Shown: in pieces, positions 35,429-44,314 of the stretch
How positions within the stretch are numbered: position 1 is the stretch's first letter
How the letters are laid out: each line of letters begins with the position of its first letter
Program-made: the position numbers and the translations under genes
Origin: Rhodoluna lacicola
Lineage (GTDB): Bacteria > Actinomycetota > Actinomycetes > Actinomycetales > Microbacteriaceae
Direction of reading: 5' to 3'
Length of the DNA stretch: 64,000 nucleotides
Assembly: GCF_000699505.1 (NCBI RefSeq)
Contig: NZ_CP007490.1
Coordinates: 992,001-1,056,000 of the forward strand
The notes under the pieces: generated by a model
What the model saw: the letters and a program-made list of their open reading frames with translations, nothing else
Told to the model about the DNA's origin: nothing
The model's database searches: none

Positions 35429-36844
35429 TTAGTTGTTTGAGGCTTCAGCGGACTTGCTGCCTGGACGATTAGCCACCACCCAGCCGGCGAGATTACGTTG
35501 CGGTGCAACCGTCATGGCAAGATCTCCTGACGCTACATCTTTACGAACCACGGTGCCTGCTGCTGTGTAGGCTCCATCGCCAATTGTAATCGGTGCAACG
35601 AACACGTTATGCGAGCCTGAACGCACGTGAGAGCCAATCTTGCTTGAGTGCTTTGCGACGCCGTCGTAGTTTGCAAAAATCGTGCCAGCACCGATATTGG
35701 ATTCCTCACCAATTTCGGCATCGCCAACATAACTCAGGTGCGGGACTTTAGAGCCGCGACCAATCTTGGCGTTCTTAGTTTCAACAAAAGTGCCAATCTT
35801 GCCGTCGGTGCCAAGGTCAGTGCCTGGCCGCAGATAAGCAAAAGGTCCAACGGTTGCGCCGTCGCCGATCTTTGATGCGGTCACGTGAGACTTAACCACC
35901 GATGCATTCTCGCCGACTTGAGTGTCAACCATGACAACCTCTGGGCCGATAGTTGAACCAGCACCGATTGAGGTGAATCCCTTTAGGTGGGTGCCCGGAA
36001 GCAGTGATACATCTTCACCCAGCTGAACTGTGACATCTATCCAGGTAGAACCTGGTTCAAGAATTGTCACGCCGGCACGCTGCCAGGCTTCACAGATTCT
36101 GTAATTCAATTCAGCAGCGACTTCTGCAAGCTGAACGCGATCATTGATTCCAGCCACGAGCCAGTTATCGCTGACCGCAAGTGCCTGGACTTTCTTACCC
36201 TCGTACAAAAGCTCTGCGGCAACATCGGTAAGGTATTTTTCACCTTGCGCGTTGTGTGACCCAACTTTTGCCAGGGCGCTGCGCAGGTGGGCCGCATCAA
36301 ATACGTAGATGCCCGCATTTACCTCAGCAATTTCAAGTTGATCGGAATCTGCATCGCGATGCTCAACGATCTGGATGAACTTGCCGTCGTTGCTTCGGAT
36401 CACGCGGCCGTAGCCAGCGGGGTCTTCAACTATTGCTGTCAAAATCGTGGCGGCAAACTTGCCATCCAGGTGCGCCTCTAGCAGCGATTCCAAAGTTGGC
36501 ACGTCCAAGAGTGGAACGTCGCCACTGGTTACGATTACCGCACCGTTGAAATCCGATGGCAGCGAATCAAGCGCGCACTCAACAGCGCGGCCTGTTCCAG
36601 GAATTTCATCTTGATGAGCGATGGTCACCGTTGGAAAAAAGGCCTCGATGTACTCGGTGAGGGCCTCTTTTTGATGGCGAATTACCGGGATCACGTGAGC
36701 TGCGTCAAGGGAATTGGCAGTTGCCAGAACGTGACCAAGCATCGGCAGGCCGGCGAGTTCGTGCATCACCTTGGGCTTTTTGGAGCGCATGCGAGTACCT
36801 TCGCCGGCTGCCAGAACCACAACCGCTAGGTGCTTCTCGCTCAT
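35429..36844 (-). CDS. glmU: bifunctional GlmU (uridyltransferase/acetyltransferase)
   Basis: 471 residues from the ATG at 36844. N-terminal uridyltransferase with 'VVLAAGEGTRMRSKKPKVM' near residue 7, C-terminal left-handed beta helix (about 255-450) with hexapeptide repeats and 'GAGTIFANYDG' and 'GSHNVFVAPITIGDGAYTAAG' (acetyl-CoA site). It makes UDP-GlcNAc. The frame is open to 36889, but that ATG lies inside tRNA-Gln; AGGAG five bases before 36844 fixes the start. Confidence 0.95.
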   Translation of the reverse strand: MSEKHLAVVVLAAGEGTRMRSKKPKVMHELAGLPMLGHVLATANSLDAAHVIPVIRHQKEALTEYIEAFFPTVTIAHQDEIPGTGRAVECALDSLPSDFNGAVIVTSGDVPLLDVPTLESLLEAHLDGKFAATILTAIVEDPAGYGRVIRSNDGKFIQIVEHRDADSDQLEIAEVNAGIYVFDAAHLRSALAKVGSHNAQGEKYLTDVAAELLYEGKKVQALAVSDNWLVAGINDRVQLAEVAAELNYRICEAWQRAGVTILEPGSTWIDVTVQLGEDVSLLPGTHLKGFTSIGAGSTIGPEVVMVDTQVGENASVVKSHVTASKIGDGATVGPFAYLRPGTDLGTDGKIGTFVETKNAKIGRGSKVPHLSYVGDAEIGEESNIGAGTIFANYDGVAKHSSKIGSHVRSGSHNVFVAPITIGDGAYTAAGTVVRKDVASGDLAMTVAPQRNLAGWVVANRPGSKSAEASNN

Positions 36845-36880
36845 GCGACTCCTGTCAATGTTTGCCGATTTCTCAGCTTG

Positions 36881-36951
36881 CTCCCCCACCAGGACTCGAA
36901 CCTAGAATGCCGCATCCAAAGAGCGGAGTGTTGCCATTACACCATAGGGGA
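36881..36951 (-). tRNA. tRNA-Gln (UUG)
   Basis: 71-base cloverleaf on the minus strand: acceptor TCCCCTA pairs with TGGGGGA, discriminator G, D arm GTGTAATGGCAACAC (the tRNA-Gln type), anticodon loop CTTTGGA with anticodon TTG, T arm CTAGG-TTCGAGT-CCTGG. CCA not fully encoded. 36 bases upstream of glmU, probably in the same transcript. Confidence 0.93.
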
Positions 36952-37014
36952 ACGTGAACCAAGGTTCACTAGACCAGTCTGCCAGATATGGCAGCAGTTG
37001 AGCGGGTGCTTTGA

Positions 37015-38865
37015 CTATTTACCCTGAAGAAGCTCCGATGTTTCCAGCCATTCCAGCTCCAACTGGTCTCGTTTGGCGTTGTATTCAGCCTGTTTGGCTG
37101 CCATCTCAGCAAGTCCCGAGTAATCCGATTGGTCATGCCCGGCCATTTGCTCGTGCAGTTTGGCCTCATCAGTAGCAAGCTTCTCGAGCGCCCGCTCCAG
37201 GCGACTCAAATTCTTCTCAGCTTCACGAAGGGCAGCGCCCGAGAGCCGAAGCGAAGGTGACGACTCACCTTCGCCGGCTTGAAGCGTCGTCGATCGATTT
37301 GATTTTTCGATAGACCCTGCGGGCAGTGCAGAAGTTGAGGTGCCCGGTTTTACTAATAGGGAGTGCTTACGAAGTTCAAGATATTGATCAACCCCGCCCG
37401 GTAGGTGGCGCAGGCTTCCATCACCAAGCAGCGCGAACTGCTGATCGGTAACGCGTTCAAGCAAATAGCGGTCGTGCGACACCACAATGAGCGTGCCAGG
37501 CCAGCCATCTAGCAGGTCTTCCATCGCCGCAAGGATATCGGTGTCTAAGTCGTTGGTTGGTTCATCAAGAATCAAAACATTTGGTTCACCAAAGAGCAGG
37601 CGCAGAAATTGCAGGCGGCGCTTCTGACCACCGGATAAATCAGAAATTGGAGTTTGCAGTTGCGCCTGAGTGAAACCCAGTTGCTCCACGAGTTGACCAA
37701 TACCAACTTCTTTTTTATCCACCACAAAAAAAGATTTTTCTCGGGCAATAAGACTGAAAATTCTCTCATCCGCAAATTCATCAAGTTCACGAACTTCTTG
37801 ACTTAGCGTGGCAATGTTTACGGTTTTACCCCGCTTGATTACTCCACCGGTTGGTTGCAGCCCACCTTGGATTAATTTCAGGAGCGTGGTTTTTCCGGCC
37901 CCGTTGACTCCAACTAGACCAACGCGGTCGCCCGGCCCAAGTCGCCATGTGACGTCGTGAAGCAATTCGCGATTGCCAATTGAATAATTGAGGTTTTCAA
38001 TGTCAAGCACGTCTTTACCAAGGCGTTGAGTTGCCAGTTTGGAAAGTGCAACTCTGTCACGAGGCTCGGGTTCGTTTGCAATCAACTCAGCGGCGGCGTC
38101 CATTCGAAACTTTGGCTTAGTGGTTCGCGCCGGTGCACCGCGACGCAACCAGGCCAATTCCTTGCGCATCAAATTCTGACGTCTTGCTTCAGAGGCAGCC
38201 GCGCTTCTGTCTCGTTCGTTGCGCTGCAGTATGTAGGCTGCGTAGCCACCCTCAAATGGCTCGATTACTCCATCGTGAACTTCCCAGGTCAAATTGCAAA
38301 CTTCATCCAGGAACCAGCGATCGTGAGTCACCACGATTAGACCGCCAGCGTTATTTGACCACCGATTTTTTAGGTGTTGCGCAAGCCAGGCAACGCCTTC
38401 GATGTCTAGATGGTTGGTGGGCTCATCGAGCATCACAATGTCTAAATCTTGAACCAGTAATTTTGCTAGCGCTACTCTTCTGCGCTGACCTCCGGAGAGC
38501 TCCCCCACCTGCTTATTCCAGTCAAGGTCGTTGAGCAGGCCAGAGATCACATCGCGAATCTTTGGATTGCCCGCCCAAATATGTTCAGACACATCGCCAA
38601 CCACCGATTGCCCAATGGTCAATCCTGGATCAATAACGTCCGACTGATCTAACAGTCCAAAGGTCAGGCTGTTTCGGTGGGTTATTCGGCCCTCATCGGG
38701 TTGGATGCGTTTAGCCAGAAGCTTTAGCAGAGTTGACTTGCCATCGCCGTTTCGTCCGACGATTCCAATTCGGTCGCCGTCGTTTACTCCGATGGTGATT
38801 CCGTCAAAAACTTTCTTGGTAGGGAACTCTAGCGAGATGTTCTCGGCGCCAAGCAAATGTGCCAC
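37015..38865 (-). CDS. ABC-F family ATPase (Uup-like)
   Basis: 616 residues: two ABC domains with Walker A 'GIVGRNGDGKSTLLKLL' and 'GLVGVNGAGKTTLLKL', signature 'VGELSGGQRRRVALAKLL' and 'LSGGQKRRLQFLRLL', and both 'LDEPTNHLD'/'LDEPTNDLD'. A linker lies between them and a C-terminal coiled coil (about 535-616) resembles the Uup DNA-binding tail. ABC-F proteins act on ribosomes, not in transport. GTG start shares one base with the ispE stop. Confidence 0.93.
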   Translation of the reverse strand: MAHLLGAENISLEFPTKKVFDGITIGVNDGDRIGIVGRNGDGKSTLLKLLAKRIQPDEGRITHRNSLTFGLLDQSDVIDPGLTIGQSVVGDVSEHIWAGNPKIRDVISGLLNDLDWNKQVGELSGGQRRRVALAKLLVQDLDIVMLDEPTNHLDIEGVAWLAQHLKNRWSNNAGGLIVVTHDRWFLDEVCNLTWEVHDGVIEPFEGGYAAYILQRNERDRSAAASEARRQNLMRKELAWLRRGAPARTTKPKFRMDAAAELIANEPEPRDRVALSKLATQRLGKDVLDIENLNYSIGNRELLHDVTWRLGPGDRVGLVGVNGAGKTTLLKLIQGGLQPTGGVIKRGKTVNIATLSQEVRELDEFADERIFSLIAREKSFFVVDKKEVGIGQLVEQLGFTQAQLQTPISDLSGGQKRRLQFLRLLFGEPNVLILDEPTNDLDTDILAAMEDLLDGWPGTLIVVSHDRYLLERVTDQQFALLGDGSLRHLPGGVDQYLELRKHSLLVKPGTSTSALPAGSIEKSNRSTTLQAGEGESSPSLRLSGAALREAEKNLSRLERALEKLATDEAKLHEQMAGHDQSDYSGLAEMAAKQAEYNAKRDQLELEWLETSELLQGK

Positions 38866-39797
38866 TAGTTGTGCTCCATCAGGGTGCCCTTTGCTGGACC
38901 ATAGGTTGGAATCGCAATGTAGCCCTCAAAGGCCAAGTGGTTGGCGATGGACTCTGCAGCCGCTTGGGATTCGGCCAACATGGCCACGGTGGGACCTGAG
39001 CCAGAAACCATTGCGGCAAGCGCTCCGGCGGCAAGACCCGCGTGCATCGTGATCGACAGTTCTGGCATCAAAGCAATCGCAGCTTCTTGCAAGTCGTTGT
39101 GAAGATTCTTGGCAACCTCGCGAGCATCTCCGGATTTGAGCGCCGCGATCAGTTGCTCTGGTTGCACTGGAGTTGGGATTTGCCTTGGGTCTTCGCCGCG
39201 CGCGGCACGCATTTCATCAAGCTTGGCGTAAACCCTTGGAGTGCTGAGTCCCGCGTCCATTGGAACCAAAACCCAGTGCAGTCTGGCGACATTGTCAATT
39301 GACTCAAGGTGGTCCCCTTTGCCAACACCGATGGCCGTTCCGCCAAGCAAGGCGAACGGGATATCTGCGCCTAATTCAGCGGCGGCTTTAATCAATGCTT
39401 CACCATCTACACCGGTGCACCAAAGTTCATCAACAGCCAGTAGTGCCGCAGCAGCATCTGCAGATCCGCCGCCCATGCCTCCGGCAACGGGAACATTTTT
39501 AGTGATTTCAAAATTCACCGGATGCGGGTTCTCAATTTTGGCCAACTCGGCAATTGATTTAGCAGCACGCACCACCAGGTTGTCTTCGCCCGTGGGTACA
39601 GCTTGAATTTGCTCGGCAGAAATGGCGCCAGAAACAGTTACCTGCCAACTTTCTGAGGAAGTCACGGTGACAATCTCACGAAGATCCAGAGCTTGATAGA
39701 CGCTAAGTACCTCGTGATAACCATCACTCTGCAATGCCCCAACTTTGAAAAGGATGTTGATTTTGCCAGGCGCAGATACCGTTACTGGATTGCTCAT
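38865..39797 (-). CDS. ispE: 4-diphosphocytidyl-2-C-methyl-D-erythritol kinase
   Basis: 310 residues of the GHMP kinase family: start 'SAPGKINILFKVG' and ATP loop 'NVPVAGGMGGGSADAAAALL' near residue 100; 'MVSGSGPTVAML' near 265. It phosphorylates CDP-methylerythritol in the MEP pathway (with ispH at 7561). Operon rsmA-small gene-ispE-ABC-F, with stop/start overlaps at both ends. Confidence 0.95.
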   Translation of the reverse strand: MSNPVTVSAPGKINILFKVGALQSDGYHEVLSVYQALDLREIVTVTSSESWQVTVSGAISAEQIQAVPTGEDNLVVRAAKSIAELAKIENPHPVNFEITKNVPVAGGMGGGSADAAAALLAVDELWCTGVDGEALIKAAAELGADIPFALLGGTAIGVGKGDHLESIDNVARLHWVLVPMDAGLSTPRVYAKLDEMRAARGEDPRQIPTPVQPEQLIAALKSGDAREVAKNLHNDLQEAAIALMPELSITMHAGLAAGALAAMVSGSGPTVAMLAESQAAAESIANHLAFEGYIAIPTYGPAKGTLMEHN

Positions 39798-40099
39798 TTC
39801 TGATCCAATCTACGATGCATTCCGGCTAAAACTTCGTTCCAGTAAAGCTGCCGTGGCTTAATCTCATCTTCATTCTTGAGCAGCTCATGAACGATGTGGG
39901 CACGAACGCTGCCCTCAAAAAGTTCAAACGAAATTATTGCGCGCGTGTTGTCATCAAAGGCCAATTTCACCTGGCCATTCTTGGCCGAAATCAATCTAGG
40001 TCGATCAAAAACCACCCAAGAACTAACGTCGCTGAGCACTGAGAACAGTTGCGCCAATCCGGTTGCAAAATCATCGTGAACTTTGAAAGAAATAGCCAT
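39794..40099 (-). CDS. small protein, SRPBCC-like, between rsmA and ispE
   Basis: 101 residues. 'ISFKVHDDFATGLAQLFSVLSDVSSWVVFDRP' and a C-terminal helix 'YWNEVLAGMHRRLDQ' resemble part of an AHSA1/SRPBCC fold, but it is shorter than the family and lacks a clear ligand pocket. Its start overlaps the rsmA stop by one base and its end overlaps ispE by four bases, so it is a real operon member. Function not known. Confidence 0.65.
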   Translation of the reverse strand: MAISFKVHDDFATGLAQLFSVLSDVSSWVVFDRPRLISAKNGQVKLAFDDNTRAIISFELFEGSVRAHIVHELLKNEDEIKPRQLYWNEVLAGMHRRLDQK

Positions 40100-40941
40100 T
40101 AGCGGGCCCTCGCAATGGCAACGAATTGATGAACGTCTAACTCTTCACCACGCGCCTGCGGACTGATTCCTGCGGCTGTCAAAATACGTTCCGCCTCGGC
40201 GGCAGATCCAGCCCAGTTGCTTAGTGCCTGGCGCAAGGTCTTGCGTCGCTGACCAAAGGCCGCGTCAGCTACCTCAAAGGTTTTCAAACGCAACTGCTCA
40301 TCGCCAAGTGGCACGGCGCGCTTCGAGAAATAAACCAAGGCTGAATCAACATTGGGTACCGGCCAGAAGATATTTCTACCAACGTTTCCGGCCAACGCAG
40401 ATTCTGCATACCAGGCCAACTTGACGCTTGGAATGCCGTAAATTTTTGAACCCGGCTCTGCGGCTAGGCGATGAGCAACCTCGGCTTGAACCAGAACCAG
40501 ACCGGTTTGAATAGATGGGAACTGTTCCAGAAAGTGCAGCAGCACAGGAACCGAGATGTTGTAGGGCAGATTGGCCACCAGCGCATCGGGGGCAGCCGGA
40601 AGGTCAAAAACCTTGAGTGCATCGTCACGAACCAAGGTGAAGTTTTTGCCGGGAGCCCGCTTAGCAATTGTGGACTCTAACTCGGCTGCCATCTTGGGGT
40701 CAATTTCTACCGCAATAACTTTTTCTGCTACCTCGAGCAATCCAAGAGTTAGTGAGCCAAGGCCTGGGCCGATTTCTACGACCGTTTCCTGACCGCCAAG
40801 TTTTGCTGCAGAAACAATTCGGCGAATGGTATTTGGATCGGTCACAAAGTTCTGACCTAGCTTTTTGGTTGGCGTTACATCAAGTCGCGAGGCCAACTCG
40901 CGAACATCAACCGCACCCAATAAATCAACCATGCTGTTCAC
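40099..40941 (-). CDS. rsmA: 16S rRNA (A1518/A1519) dimethyltransferase
   Basis: 280 residues. KsgA motifs: 'KKLGQNFVTDPNTIRRIV', SAM site 'VVEIGPGLGSLTLGLLE', 'VANLPYNISVPVLLHFLEQ'. Dimethylates two adenines near the 3' end of 16S rRNA. Start taken at GTG 40941, four bases after the tatD stop; the ATG at 40932 is an equal choice, with weak GAGTGAA upstream. Part of metG-tatD-rsmA-ispE. Confidence 0.94.
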   Translation of the reverse strand: MNSMVDLLGAVDVRELASRLDVTPTKKLGQNFVTDPNTIRRIVSAAKLGGQETVVEIGPGLGSLTLGLLEVAEKVIAVEIDPKMAAELESTIAKRAPGKNFTLVRDDALKVFDLPAAPDALVANLPYNISVPVLLHFLEQFPSIQTGLVLVQAEVAHRLAAEPGSKIYGIPSVKLAWYAESALAGNVGRNIFWPVPNVDSALVYFSKRAVPLGDEQLRLKTFEVADAAFGQRRKTLRQALSNWAGSAAEAERILTAAGISPQARGEELDVHQFVAIARAR

Positions 40942-40944
40942 TCA

Positions 40945-41820
40945 TCAAAAGCCGACTTGCCAAGAGCCGTAAACGCACTCTGTGTTGCGTGCCAACTGAG
41001 CGCAAAGTTGGTTCAAGTCCTCACCGCGAACCTCGGCCATAAATCGCGCTGTTACAGGAACCAGGTAAGGAGAGTTTGGTCGACCGCGGAATGGTTCCGG
41101 CGCCAAAAACGGCGCATCGGTTTCAATCAGAATTAATTCCTTTGGCGCCATTGCAAGCGAATCGCGCAGGTGCTGATTTCGCTTGATAGTGATGTTGCCA
41201 GCGAATGACATGTACCAACCGTTATCGGCGCAAATTTGAGCAAGATCTGTATCGCCGGAGTAGCAGTGAAAAACAACTTTTTCTGGAGCTCCCACTCGCT
41301 TAAGGGTTGCCACAACATCGTCGTGAGCATCACGATCGTGAATCATCAGTGCAATGTCGTTTTCTTTGGCGATGCGAATGTGCTCTTCAAAACTGTGCTG
41401 CTGCAAAGCGATTGAGTTTTCGCCCTCTGTTCTAAAGAAGTCCAAGCCGGTCTCACCAATTGCACGAACCCTAGGCTGCGTTGCTAAGGCCTCAATCTCC
41501 TGAATAGCAGCATTCAAATTCTCAAGGTTTTCATAAAGCGGAGCTTCATTTGGGTGAAGTGCCACCGCCGCCAAAACGCGAACATCCTTAGTTGCCAACT
41601 CGGCAGACCACTTTGAGCTCTCTAGAGTGACACCAACCTGGACTACTCCCCTGATGCCAACGCTTTGGGCAATGTCTAGATTTTCATTCCACGGCATTGC
41701 ACCAAGCTCTTCGTCAAAAACAAAGTCAAGATGCGAGTGGTTGTCGTAAATGGCTACTTCAAGCGGCTCAGGCGCCGCTGGAAAGGCAGAGGCAAACGCA
41801 GGAGCTTTGCGTTGACTCAT
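40945..41820 (-). CDS. tatD: TatD family metal-dependent hydrolase
   Basis: 291 residues. Metal residues in 'DNHSHLDFVFDEEL' near residue 27, 'RAIGETGLDFFRTEG' near 120, 'IMIHDRDAHDDV'-like and 'HCYSGDTDLAQICADNGW' near 180, and 'ILIETDAPFLAPEPFRGRPN' near 235. TatD acts as a 3'-5' DNA/RNA exonuclease. ATG three bases after the metG stop, coupled. Confidence 0.93.
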   Translation of the reverse strand: MSQRKAPAFASAFPAAPEPLEVAIYDNHSHLDFVFDEELGAMPWNENLDIAQSVGIRGVVQVGVTLESSKWSAELATKDVRVLAAVALHPNEAPLYENLENLNAAIQEIEALATQPRVRAIGETGLDFFRTEGENSIALQQHSFEEHIRIAKENDIALMIHDRDAHDDVVATLKRVGAPEKVVFHCYSGDTDLAQICADNGWYMSFAGNITIKRNQHLRDSLAMAPKELILIETDAPFLAPEPFRGRPNSPYLVPVTARFMAEVRGEDLNQLCAQLARNTECVYGSWQVGF

Positions 41821-41822
41821 GA

Positions 41823-43430
41823 CTACTTGGCTTCTTCAGTGGTCTCTATGCGAGGGAACAGCGCCTCTAGCTCGCCAATCACGGCACCAGCGGTGAACTG
41901 GCCCCACTTGCCCGCATCACTGATGTGCTGATCATCGATGGCACCAAGCGAAACACCGATAGCCGCCCATAGTTTTGCAGTGGCCTTAGGTGTAATTGGA
42001 TTCAACAACACAGCAAGTACTCGCAGGCCCTCTACTGTGGTGTTCAAAACCGTTGCCAAGCGATCACGAGTCTCATCGTTTTTTGCCAGCACCCAAGGCT
42101 CTTGAACCGTGATGTAGTTATTCAATTCGTCAACTAGCGTCCAGATCGCGCCGATGGCATCGTGAATCGCAACCTTTTCGATGGCAGCATCTGAATCTGT
42201 TACCGCGGCAGCGGCAATCTTCTGCACTTGCAAATCTGCATCGGTGTATGGCCCCGCAGCTGGCAGGATGCCATCGAAGTATCGGTGCACCATTGCGATT
42301 ACTCGCGAGGCTAGATTGCCAAATCCGTTGGCGAGCTCAGCCTGGTAGCGAGCGGAAAGGTCTTCCCAAGAGAACGAGCCGTCGCTGCCAAAAGCGATTG
42401 CCTTCATGAAGTAATAGCGGAAAGCATCAGAGCCAAAGGTGTCGGTGATTTGCGAAGGTGCAATACCGGTGAGTTTTGACTTAGACATCTTCTCGCCGCC
42501 AACCAGCAACCAGCCGTGGCCAAATACCTGATTTGCCGGAGCAAGGCCGGCGGCCATCAACATGGCTGGCCAGATAACCGCGTGGAAACGAAGGATGTCT
42601 TTACCAACCACCTGCACGCTTGCCGGCCAAAGGGACTCAAATTTTGCCTTGGCCTCGGCAGAGTCTTCGCCGTAACCAATCGCGGTGATGTAGTTCAACA
42701 GTGCATCGAACCAAACGTAGGTAATGTGACCGTTGTCCCACGGAATATCGATTCCCCAGTCAAACTTTTCTTTCGAGCGCGAAATTGAGAGGTCGTCTAA
42801 TTCGCGGCGCACAAAAGCCACCACCTCGTTACGTGCCGAATCCGGCTGGATGAAGTTTGGATTGGCCGCGTAGAAATCAAGCAGTGGTTGGGTGAACTCG
42901 CTTAGCTTAAAAAAGTAGTTAGTCTCTTTCAGCTTTTCGACTGGCTTGGAGTGAATCGCACAAACCTGCTGACCGGCAAAATCGCCCTCGCCATCAATCA
43001 GGTCACCCTCGGTCTTGTATTCCTCACAACCCACGCAGTAATTACCCTCGTAAGAGCCCTGATAAATAAATCCGGTGTCGTATAGGTGCTGCAGGAAAAC
43101 TTGGACGTTTTGCTCGTGACGCGGCTCGGTGGTTCGAATGAAATCCTGATTGTTGATGTCAATGGTTTCAAGCAGAGGCAACCACGAATCTTTAACTAAT
43201 TTGTCAGCCCACTCCTGAGGGGTGGTCTTGTTGGCCGCAGCGGTACGAAGAATTTTTTCGCCGTGCTCGTCGGTGCCGGTTAGCAGAAAGGAGTTCTCCC
43301 CGCGCTGGCGGTGCCAACGAGCCAAGACGTCTGCCGCTACCTCGGTGTAAGCGTGACCGATGTGCGGAGCGTCATTGACGTAGAAGATTGGGGTCGTGAC
43401 ATAGAACGACTTTCCCTTGTTTTCAGGCAT
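41823..43430 (-). CDS. metG: methionyl-tRNA synthetase
   Basis: 535 residues, class I: HIGH motif in 'NDAPHIGHAYTEVAADVL' near residue 20, a metal knuckle starting 'YCVGCEEYKTEGDL', and KMSKS in 'GGEKMSKSKLTG' near 310. TAAGAT (43443-43438) lies seven bases before the ATG and overlaps the rsmI stop codon; a leaderless start. Head of a metG-tatD-rsmA operon, as in Mycobacterium. Confidence 0.95.
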   Translation of the reverse strand: MPENKGKSFYVTTPIFYVNDAPHIGHAYTEVAADVLARWHRQRGENSFLLTGTDEHGEKILRTAAANKTTPQEWADKLVKDSWLPLLETIDINNQDFIRTTEPRHEQNVQVFLQHLYDTGFIYQGSYEGNYCVGCEEYKTEGDLIDGEGDFAGQQVCAIHSKPVEKLKETNYFFKLSEFTQPLLDFYAANPNFIQPDSARNEVVAFVRRELDDLSISRSKEKFDWGIDIPWDNGHITYVWFDALLNYITAIGYGEDSAEAKAKFESLWPASVQVVGKDILRFHAVIWPAMLMAAGLAPANQVFGHGWLLVGGEKMSKSKLTGIAPSQITDTFGSDAFRYYFMKAIAFGSDGSFSWEDLSARYQAELANGFGNLASRVIAMVHRYFDGILPAAGPYTDADLQVQKIAAAAVTDSDAAIEKVAIHDAIGAIWTLVDELNNYITVQEPWVLAKNDETRDRLATVLNTTVEGLRVLAVLLNPITPKATAKLWAAIGVSLGAIDDQHISDAGKWGQFTAGAVIGELEALFPRIETTEEAK

Positions 43431-43440
43431 GGGTTCAATC

Positions 43441-44277
43441 TTAACCTAGGTTGTTGTCTGCCTTACGGCGCTCCAGCACCAGCTGATACAGGTCGCTCTT
43501 GCTTGCACCGGCGGCTGAAGCAATCTCGGCAACAGCCTCTTTGAGCTTTGCGCCATCAGCCAAGAGAGCCAGAACCTGATCCACGAGATCGGCAACTTGC
43601 ACTTCGGCAACCTGCGCGCCTGCTATGACCAGCACCATCTCACCCTTGGGCTCGCTTTTGGCCCACTCAACTAAGTCTTTTAGCGTTCCGCGCTCGGTGT
43701 GCTCAAACTTTTTGGTCAGTTCTCGAGACACAGTGGCAGCCCGATCGCCACCCAACTGCAGAACAGCGTCCTCAAGAGATTCCAAAATTCGGTGCGGCGA
43801 TTCAAAAAACACCATGGTGCGAGGCTCTCTAGAAAGGGAGGAAAACATTTTGCGGCGATCTCCCTGCTTGCGCGGCAAAAATCCCTCAAAGGTAAACCTG
43901 TCTGTCGGCAATCCGGATACGGCGAGCGCGCTCAGCACCGCCGACGGGCCAGGAATTACCGTGACCTCAATCTTGGCTTCCACTGCTGCGCGTACCAGTA
44001 GGAAGCCTGGGTCACTGACCGTTGGCATTCCGGCATCGCTGACCACGAGCACTGGTTCAGTTTGAGCGATTTCCAGTATCTGATTTAGTCGATCGCCCTC
44101 GTTGTGTTCGTGCAGGCTAAATAATCTGGCATTGAGCTTAACCCCCAGTGAGTTCGCCAGCTTGAGCAAGCTTCTGGTGTCTTCAGCCGCGATGAACTTG
44201 GATTCCACCATGGCCTCAATCAGGCGCGGAGATGCGTCGGCAAGATTGCCGATTGGGGTCGCAGCGAGAATGAGCAC
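43441..44277 (-). CDS. rsmI: 16S rRNA 2'-O-methyltransferase RsmI
   Basis: 278 residues: 'LAATPIGNLADASPRLIEAM', 'IAAEDTRSLLKLANSLG', 'VVSDAGMPTVSDPGFLLVRAA', 'FEGFLPRKQGDRRKM' are standard RsmI segments. Methylates C1402 in 16S rRNA. GTG start at 44277 with a weak GACAAT (44288-44283) five bases upstream. Divergent from the mannosyltransferase, the same order as in mycobacteria (Rv1002c-Rv1003). Confidence 0.94.
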   Translation of the reverse strand: MLILAATPIGNLADASPRLIEAMVESKFIAAEDTRSLLKLANSLGVKLNARLFSLHEHNEGDRLNQILEIAQTEPVLVVSDAGMPTVSDPGFLLVRAAVEAKIEVTVIPGPSAVLSALAVSGLPTDRFTFEGFLPRKQGDRRKMFSSLSREPRTMVFFESPHRILESLEDAVLQLGGDRAATVSRELTKKFEHTERGTLKDLVEWAKSEPKGEMVLVIAGAQVAEVQVADLVDQVLALLADGAKLKEAVAEIASAAGASKSDLYQLVLERRKADNNLG

Positions 44278-44301
44278 GCTCTATTGTCCAGCATTCTTGT
44301 C

Positions 44302-44307
44302 TAGCAT
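44302..44307 (+). promoter_or_regulatory. -10 box fixing the mannosyltransferase start
   Basis: TAGCAT at 44302-44307 ends seven bases before the GTG at 44315. The open frame begins at 44102, but the upstream part overlaps rsmI and lies before this promoter, so the GTG is the better start. Confidence 0.55.
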
Positions 44308-44314
44308 TAGGGAC

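Noticed and set aside
36845-36889. Longer glmU start at 36889
   Set aside because: That ATG lies within tRNA-Gln; AGGAG before 36844 and homology fix the start.
44102-44314. N-terminal extension of the mannosyltransferase
   Set aside because: It overlaps rsmI on the other strand and lies before the -10 at 44302-44307; no membrane-protein similarity.
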